Assembly: GCF_900155585.1 (NCBI RefSeq)
Contig: NZ_LT707418.1
Coordinates: 561,115 to 625,114 of the forward strand
Source of the DNA: Aedoeadaptatus urinae
GTDB taxonomy: Bacteria > Bacillota > Clostridia > Tissierellales > Peptoniphilaceae
Direction of reading: 5' to 3'
DNA length: 64,000 nucleotides
Positions 60,601-64,000 of the stretch are shown one piece after another. How positions within the stretch are numbered: the first letter of the stretch is position 1; the number at the start of each line of letters is the position of its first letter. The notes under the pieces were generated by a model. That model was not told the origin of the DNA. It made no database searches and saw nothing but the letters and a program-made list of their open reading frames with translations. A program made the translations under genes and the position numbers.

Positions 60601-61460
60601 TCCAGCTTTGCTTTGTCCTCGTTTGTCTTGCCCGCATCCAAATTAAGAGTTTCCATATGGACGGCGCCCTTGAGAGGGGAAATATCCGAAATGGGATTGC
60701 CTTGTGCGTTAAATAAAACCAATTCATTCAGGTCTTTGGCAAAGTTAATATTATCTACGCCATTGGCCCAAATACTCAAGCTGCGCAGCTTGGTTAAGCC
60801 CGACAAAGCTTCGATGGTCTTGCCCGGCTTCGCTCCGTAGACATCTAAGTATTCGAGATTTTTGAGATTCTTTAACGGCGTAAAGTCGGTGATCCGTTGT
60901 CCGGGGCTTTGCGTCGTCGTCTTTCCCCGGTAAGTGGTTTCCATGGGCTTTCCGTCGGGACTTGTAAACTCGTTGTCTTTCAAATTGAGAAAGACTAATT
61001 TCGTCAGACCGGCGAGGGGGGAAAGATCGGTTACCCGTTGATAGGGCAGAGATAAATAGCGAAGATCTTCCGCATATTCTAAACCATAGAGGCGTGAAAC
61101 TTTAACGCCGCATTCTCCTACGTTATGGGGCACGCATTTTTCCGGAGAAAATTTCCAAATGCGACGGACGTCGCCTTTTGTGGTGATACGCGTCTCTTGA
61201 TCTTGTGCCGACGGTTCTAATTCACCGTGAGCATTTCGAATTCCGATCCAAAGATTGACACAGGGAACTTCAAATGTGTCATTATCGTCGGCCTTCGGCA
61301 CGTACTTGTCCTCGGGAATTAAATAGCCCGTACCTCCATATGGATTATCGACGCGATAATCCGGCCCCATGCTTTCTCCCAATGCATAAACGGCATTCGA
61401 GCACATGCCCAAGACCATGGTGAGAGCCAGCAATAAGGCTGTCTTCTGTTTTCCAATCAT
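57663..61460 (-). CDS. Leucine-rich-repeat SLH surface protein, internalin-like
   Basis: The 1265-residue protein has a signal peptide (about 1-27) and a cap region. LRRs of the internalin-like 22-residue type follow (about 110-350: LTKLVFLNLKDNEF, LKNLEYLDVYG, LTKLRSLSIWANGV, MPNLTFLNISNQNVSDLSAL). Next come several beta domains (about 430-690 and 730-880), a Listeria-Bacteroides-like module (about 955-1035, YAFEGWDKAF), a Pro/Asp/Lys-rich linker (VDPSKP repeats, about 1040-1070) and three SLH domains (about 1090-1265). It should be displayed on the wall polymer and bind a protein or glycan ligand; the ligand is unknown. Own promoter and terminator. Confidence 0.88.
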   Translation of the reverse strand: MIGKQKTALLLALTMVLGMCSNAVYALGESMGPDYRVDNPYGGTGYLIPEDKYVPKADDNDTFEVPCVNLWIGIRNAHGELEPSAQDQETRITTKGDVRRIWKFSPEKCVPHNVGECGVKVSRLYGLEYAEDLRYLSLPYQRVTDLSPLAGLTKLVFLNLKDNEFTSPDGKPMETTYRGKTTTQSPGQRITDFTPLKNLKNLEYLDVYGAKPGKTIEALSGLTKLRSLSIWANGVDNINFAKDLNELVLFNAQGNPISDISPLKGAVHMETLNLDAGKTNEDKAKLEDISLLKDMPNLTFLNISNQNVSDLSALADAEHLEEIWAINNANLKDLSLLKKLPRLTKVVVDVKESEAAFKEAKALYNDLNKMILSKKDKANLDKLLGASDSVKAFFSQEELKSYEELQKKLEQADTAENKLFDLKAVYEIRGAKEKEITLNVGDDASKLPETATAEVEKISGGIDQGSISTDPTTKKQTLKLAVLDSKGKLFENPVTFTLKNRDTGAVEKTVQSEGGYITLPLGDLAGRNYLLYLNGKRMYTIVQMNGKLLTLMDSNGNAVRKPEEFGKHLVIFLPDDVSQQEGEPMGEYVQGSNSRDFIKLAVKKDGKLYREPITVKVGAEFGSLDSYTEYTSKDGYILLDKNTWTIYTKYRAIYNNKIVYEIGSALAGKIEWVNGGAGKFNLTRKNSEEERRALVLDLDANMGEVNPGGGTDPGVPTPNPGEGGDQTLDKAKIGFFEGGKELRFAIVDEAGKLITEQLPLSFTSRDSGALPMNPTFNKGIYTIKSFGADYSYQPTLHQDQYQIINSHLIVDGYPTFSKVEKNYKHSTPGKEDKDHFIINVKKVAEEAQSLSMSPVALAAPVQASGAREDMEIPVTWDLSNFDTSKAGTFTLKGTFKTDSRIKNTENHEATLKVTVKEAPKPVRELKVTFAIKDGDKDKGTFVKNEGGGVNSLLVLPNPYDASKLASQAPKVQAKEGYAFEGWDKAFKGNLTADTVYYAVFKEKAKPVDPSKPDDPTKPVDPSKPVDPNKPVNPGKKEDHMIFGGTWIFPGHSTTQTVEKPSPSFSKAAFVEKFNIPVKGTVKVPMFKDIQGTPYEKAINTIASRGMMLGVGNDLFSPKTGTTRAQFFTMLYRISRNTEYTKAQGFPDVEGKWYENTANWAKATGFAEGYEDGSFRGDQVMTRAELVTILYRFLEKAGVPMNAAAPSKFADDAEFQAWYKDAARALSNMGILEGEKFDANRPVSRGELASTLEKLFEHIDQLSKNK

Positions 61461-61569
61461 TATTACCTCCTGAAATATAAACTACGTACTTTCCTTTGAA
61501 ATTAGAGAAGCCTAATTCCAAACCATCATACTAGATATATTTTAAACACGCCGTAAAATCGGCTATTTT

Positions 61570-61599
61570 ATTATATTGTTTTTTTAAACATAAAGTCTA
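61570..61599 (-). promoter_or_regulatory. Promoter of the LRR-SLH gene
   Basis: On the minus strand TAGACT and a perfect TATAAT are separated by 18 bp. The leader is about 100 nt and the SD is AGGAGG. Confidence 0.45.
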
Positions 61600-61723
61600 A
61601 CTCTTATTTATTTCTTCTATCATATACCGATCTTATAGAAAAAGTGCATGGATCCTTTCCCGATCCTCGGGAAGTTTTTAAGCTCCGCCTGCGCTTCTTT
61701 CTTTATTAATTTTTTACACGCAA

Positions 61724-61752
61724 AAAACGCCCGAGGCCTCTCGAGCGTTTTG
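61724..61752 (-). terminator. Terminator of a decayed minus-strand gene
   Basis: AAAACGCTCGA/CTCGGGCGTTTT-type stem with a T-run on the minus strand. It follows the coding remnant ending at 61761 rather than any intact gene. Confidence 0.75.
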
Positions 61753-61760
61753 TTTTTGCT

Positions 61761-61871
61761 TTATTTTTTGATGACGTATTCGTCGCCGTCCACGGGCAAT
61801 AAAAGCTGTTGGTAATCTCATCGAACCGGTTTTTGTAGACGCGTAAGCAATAGTGCCACTCGTTTTGCCAG
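61761..61871 (-). pseudogene. Remnant of a protein gene C-terminus
   Basis: On the minus strand one frame reads WQNEWHYCLRVYKNRFDEITN and, after a shift of frame, another ends LLLPVDGDEYVIKK then TAA at 61761-61763, followed at once by a terminator. No start or upstream coding sequence remains; the divergent flavodoxin gene begins within 40 bp. This fits the 3' tail of a deleted and frameshifted gene. The family is not recognised. Confidence 0.4.
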
Positions 61872-61909
61872 GGCCCTGTGATAGAATGAAAGCATAAAGG
61901 ATGGAGTCT

Positions 61910-62497
61910 ATGAAACTGCTAATATTATTCGCAAGCCCCCGTGCCCGGGGAAATACGGCACAGCTTCTTGAAATAATCACGAAACGACTCGAGGGTTCCG
62001 TCGAGGTGACTCGTTTCGATCTCTACAATATGAAATTAAAAGGCTGCATCGCCTGCCGTCGATGCCAGCAGGTGACGGACGGCTTTCACTGCATTCACGA
62101 CGACGACATGCAGGCTATTTTCGATGCTGCCCTCGAAAGTGATCTGATACTCTTCGCCACGCCGATTTATTCCATCTATTGTACGCCGCCCATGAAAATC
62201 GTCATGGACCGACTGGTCTACGGCATGTGCAAGTACTACGGCGAGACCATGGGCCCGTCGCTGTGGGCGGGTAAAACCATCGCCCTCCTCTCCACCTTCG
62301 GCTACCCGGAGGAAAAGGCCTCGGATCTGTTGACGGAAGGGCTCGCCCGCTACGCGAAGCACAACAAATTAAATTTCTTCGGAGCCTACGGAGAGCGCCA
62401 GCGTTCTTACAAGGAGCCCTTTATGAACGAGGCTATAAAGGAAAGAGCCCGTGCCTTTGCCGAAAAGCTTATGGCCTATGGCAAGAGCTTAAATTAA
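61910..62497 (+). CDS. Flavodoxin-fold NAD(P)H-dependent FMN reductase-like protein
   Basis: The 195-residue protein starts MKLLILFASPRARGNTAQLLE, the FMN-phosphate loop of the FMN_red/flavodoxin-like family. CIACRRCQ near residue 46 and a second Cys further on are typical of anaerobe iron-sulfur flavoproteins, though the full cluster motif is not complete. TPIYSIYCTPPMKIVMDR is the conserved FMN-binding turn. It likely passes electrons from NAD(P)H or ferredoxin; the acceptor is unknown. ATG at 61910 is spaced 9 nt from AAAGG, better than the ATG at 61901 that abuts it. Confidence 0.85.
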   Translation: MKLLILFASPRARGNTAQLLEIITKRLEGSVEVTRFDLYNMKLKGCIACRRCQQVTDGFHCIHDDDMQAIFDAALESDLILFATPIYSIYCTPPMKIVMDRLVYGMCKYYGETMGPSLWAGKTIALLSTFGYPEEKASDLLTEGLARYAKHNKLNFFGAYGERQRSYKEPFMNEAIKERARAFAEKLMAYGKSLN

Positions 62498-62531
62498 AGG
62501 GAAGACATAACTTTTGCTATGTCATCCATTA

Positions 62532-62567
62532 AAAAATCCCCTTTCCCGCGCGAGAAAGGGGATTTTT
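62532..62567. terminator. Bidirectional terminator between convergent flavoprotein genes
   Basis: AAAAATCCCCTTTC pairs with GAAAGGGGATTTTT around an 8-nt loop. Confidence 0.92.
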
Positions 62568-62577
62568 GTTCGATGTT

Positions 62578-62976
62578 TTACAGTTCGATGCCGTCTAATT
62601 GTTTGCCCGCCATATTTGCGTAAGACAGGCTGACATTTTCCAAGGTGTAGATTTCGAAGACGTCGTCTTCCACGCTGTAGCCAGCTTTCGCCAACATGGG
62701 CATGGCTTCCAGTGCAGCCTTCTTTGATTCCGGAGACGTGATGAATTTCGCTTCGCCGGTGATGCGCAGGGTATTCATCTTGCCGTCCAGGGCGCAGAGT
62801 TCCGTTTTCGGATTGGCCCTCAATTGTTTGCACATTTTTTTGCGATTGTCCGTGTAGAAAGCCAATTGGCCTTCAAATTCCATGACAAAGCCAATGGGGC
62901 GGACGTGGGGTTGATTCCCGTCTGTGGTGGCTGCGTAAAATACTTTGGCGTTTTGCAAATATTCGATCACTTTCAT
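62578..62976 (-). CDS. Pyridoxamine-5'-phosphate-oxidase-fold flavoprotein
   Basis: The 132-residue split-barrel protein starts MKVIEYLQNAKVFYAATTDGNQPHVRPIGFVMEFEGQL in the family pattern, with FYTDNRKKMCKQLRANP later. Such proteins bind FMN or F420-like flavins and act on small redox substrates; the substrate is unknown. ATG at 62976 has proper SD spacing (AAAGGAG then 7 nt). It is divergent from an HxlR regulator gene, its likely repressor or sensor. Confidence 0.87.
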   Translation of the reverse strand: MKVIEYLQNAKVFYAATTDGNQPHVRPIGFVMEFEGQLAFYTDNRKKMCKQLRANPKTELCALDGKMNTLRITGEAKFITSPESKKAALEAMPMLAKAGYSVEDDVFEIYTLENVSLSYANMAGKQLDGIEL

Positions 62977-63015
62977 TGTCATTCTCCTTTGCCTGATCTT
63001 TTGTCTTACGGAATA

Positions 63016-63043
63016 ATTATACCCTTAGATCAGCATCTAACAA
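63016..63043 (-). promoter_or_regulatory. Promoter of the split-barrel flavoprotein gene
   Basis: On the minus strand TTGTTA and a perfect TATAAT are separated by 16 bp. The spacer carries the inverted repeat at 63025-63040. Confidence 0.65.
63025..63040. promoter_or_regulatory. Candidate HxlR operator
   Basis: TTAGAT-CAGC-ATCTAA is a perfect 6-4-6 inverted repeat between the -35 and -10 of the flavoprotein gene, 55 bp upstream of the hxlR-like start. Confidence 0.55.
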
Positions 63044-63094
63044 GTACGCAATATTATTGTATTTAGTATGTTTTTTATGACTAAAGGAGTTCGT

Positions 63095-63463
63095 ATGAGC
63101 GGATGGGTTTCCGGGGAAGATCTAATGTGCCCGGTTCGTTATTTTATGGATGTGGTAGGCGGCAAGTGGAAAATTTCAATTTTATGCATTCTCTCCGACG
63201 GCACCCCCTACCGCTACAGCTACATTAAAAAACGTTTGGGGGATGTAACAAATACCATGCTTTCAAAATCCCTGCAGGAACTGGAGAAAGATGGCATTTT
63301 AAACCGCAAACAGTATCCGGAAATCCCGCCAAGGGTGGAATATAGCTTGACTGAAAAGGGCTTGAGTCTTATTCCTGTTATTGTCTGTATGGGAAAATGG
63401 GGTCTGGAAAGTTGCGGCGAGGAGAAAGAGAAAGTCTATTGCAAACCCTGCAAAAGCAAATAG
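63095..63463 (+). CDS. HxlR-family transcriptional regulator
   Basis: The 122-residue protein has the HxlR winged helix: CPVRYFMDVVGGKWKISIL, then the recognition region TNTMLSKSLQELEKDGILNR and wing RVEYSLTEKG. A Cys near residue 11 occupies the place of the redox-sensing Cys of several HxlR members, and there is a Cys-rich C-terminus (CGEEKEKVYCKPCK). It probably senses thiol or electrophile stress and controls the divergent flavoprotein gene. ATG at 63095 follows AAGGAG by 5 nt. Confidence 0.88.
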   Translation: MSGWVSGEDLMCPVRYFMDVVGGKWKISILCILSDGTPYRYSYIKKRLGDVTNTMLSKSLQELEKDGILNRKQYPEIPPRVEYSLTEKGLSLIPVIVCMGKWGLESCGEEKEKVYCKPCKSK

Positions 63464-63498
63464 GATTTTGTAAATCCGCCGTCGATCGGTTTTTACAT

Positions 63499-63534
63499 AA
63501 AAACAGCCACTGTGCATCGTGCACGGCGGCTGTT
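63499..63534 (-). terminator. Terminator of the glutathione peroxidase gene
   Basis: AACAGCC/GGCTGTT with an inner GTGCA/TGCAC stem and T's on the minus strand. The plus strand lacks a proper T-run, so it mainly serves the minus gene. Confidence 0.75.
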
Positions 63535-63538
63535 CTGA

Positions 63539-64000
63539 TTATAAAAGCGCCTCGATTTTTTCTTCCAGGCTCTTCGGATCCTTTTGCGGCGCAAAGCGAT
63601 CCACGACGTGTCCCTCTCTGTCCACGAGAAATTTCGTAAAATTCCACTTAATGTCGTCGCCTAAAAGTCCGCCTCGGGCTTTTTTCAATTCCCTATACAA
63701 TGGATGGGCATCCTCGCCATTGACGTCGATCTTCCCCATGACCGGGAAGGTGATGCCGAAGGTGTCGCTGCAGAAATTTTTGATGGCACTTTCCTCGCCG
63801 GGCTCCTGATGGCCGAACTGGTTGCAGGGAAAGGCCAAGACGACGAGACCCCGATCTTTGTATTTTTCGTATAAGGCTTGAAGGCCGGCGTATTGTTTCG
63901 TAAAGCCGCATTTTGAGGCGGTGTTCACGATTAAAAGCACTTTGCCTTCGTAGGTTTTCAAGGACAGATCCTGCCCTTCGATGTCTTTTACTGTGTAATC
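63539..64000 (-). CDS. Glutathione/thioredoxin peroxidase, 5' end outside window
   Basis: The 153 residues in the window are in frame to the edge; the N-terminal residues DYTVKDIEGQDLSLKTYEGK are already family sequence, so the start lies outside. NTASKCGFTKQY carries a peroxidatic Cys where some homologues have selenocysteine, followed by FPCNQFGHQEPG and a WNFTKFLVDREG-like Trp/Asn motif. It reduces hydroperoxides, usually with thioredoxin in bacteria. It lies convergent to the HxlR gene. Confidence 0.93.
   Translation of the reverse strand, partial: DYTVKDIEGQDLSLKTYEGKVLLIVNTASKCGFTKQYAGLQALYEKYKDRGLVVLAFPCNQFGHQEPGEESAIKNFCSDTFGITFPVMGKIDVNGEDAHPLYRELKKARGGLLGDDIKWNFTKFLVDREGHVVDRFAPQKDPKSLEEKIEALL

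Larger units (their letters stand above)
61461..61909. other. Gap between LRR-SLH gene and flavodoxin-type gene
   Basis: This gap holds the LRR-SLH promoter (61570-61599), a plus-strand hairpin with T5 (about 61647-61673), a minus-strand terminator (61724-61752) and a decayed coding remnant (61761-61871). No intact gene is present. Confidence 0.7.

Overview
The window looks like chromosome from an anaerobic, Gram-positive, S-layer-bearing Firmicute. The best guess is Tissierellia, family Peptoniphilaceae, close to Peptoniphilus or Aedoeadaptatus. This is inferred from several things read together: Clostridia-type ribosomal gene order, a KOW-domain gene between adk and infA, oxygen-sensitive enzymes (a double-cubane-cluster reductase with its activase, a 2[4Fe-4S] ferredoxin, FeoB), several large SLH-domain surface proteins, and copper-amine-oxidase-N-domain exported proteins. 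Base composition is near half GC by eye. The surface-protein gene at the left edge is visibly more AT-rich. No database search was possible, so the taxonomy is an inference.

Layout, left to right. 1-3115: 5' part of a giant secreted repeat protein, running off the window. 3305-5317: an anchored protein of unknown function and the magnesium channel MgtE. 5646-6675: a copper-amine-oxidase-N-domain protein and tRNA-Pro(GGG). 6810-8026: a helical protein of unknown function and a glyoxalase-II-like hydrolase. 8107-11423: a four-gene operon of cysteine desulfurase, DUF3343 putative S/Se carrier, dehydratase-type activase and double-cubane reductase. 11679-11846: ferredoxin. 12075-14817: the feoA-feoA-feoB-FeoB-associated ferrous iron operon. 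15167-20690: yybS-gdpP-rplI-dnaB-uppP. 20835-27338: a 2167-residue SLH protein with NEAT-like and FIVAR modules. 27659-28709: rpsF-ssb-rpsR. 29003-34389: a DMT transporter, then an AraC regulator with a pair of YbtPQ-like ABC proteins. 34659-38195: two sensor-kinase-like proteins and a NarL-type regulator in one overlapping operon. 38255-38933: an IS200-like element whose transposase has one internal stop. 38976-43144: a second copper-amine-oxidase-N protein, YdjG-like and YdjI-like membrane-stress proteins and a small SLH protein. 43351-57153: the S10-spc-alpha ribosomal operon, 29 genes on the minus strand. 57663-61460: a leucine-rich-repeat SLH protein. 61910-64000: flavodoxin-type reductase, split-barrel flavoprotein, HxlR regulator and glutathione peroxidase.

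How parts may work together. Three iron-linked loci (feo, the YbtPQ-like transporter, and the NEAT-like SLH protein) each carry an 11-of-14 match to the 7-1-7 Fur box at the promoter or leader, which suggests one iron-starvation response. A candidate small RNA lies divergent to feo. The cysteine desulfurase/DUF3343/double-cubane reductase operon is a redox system whose substrate is not settled from sequence. The right end groups small redox proteins, with an HxlR gene facing a flavoprotein gene across a promoter that contains a perfect inverted repeat. Several housekeeping operons have structured leaders: a candidate S6:S18 motif before rpsF, a terminator-like hairpin before rpsJ and two terminator-like hairpins before mgtE.
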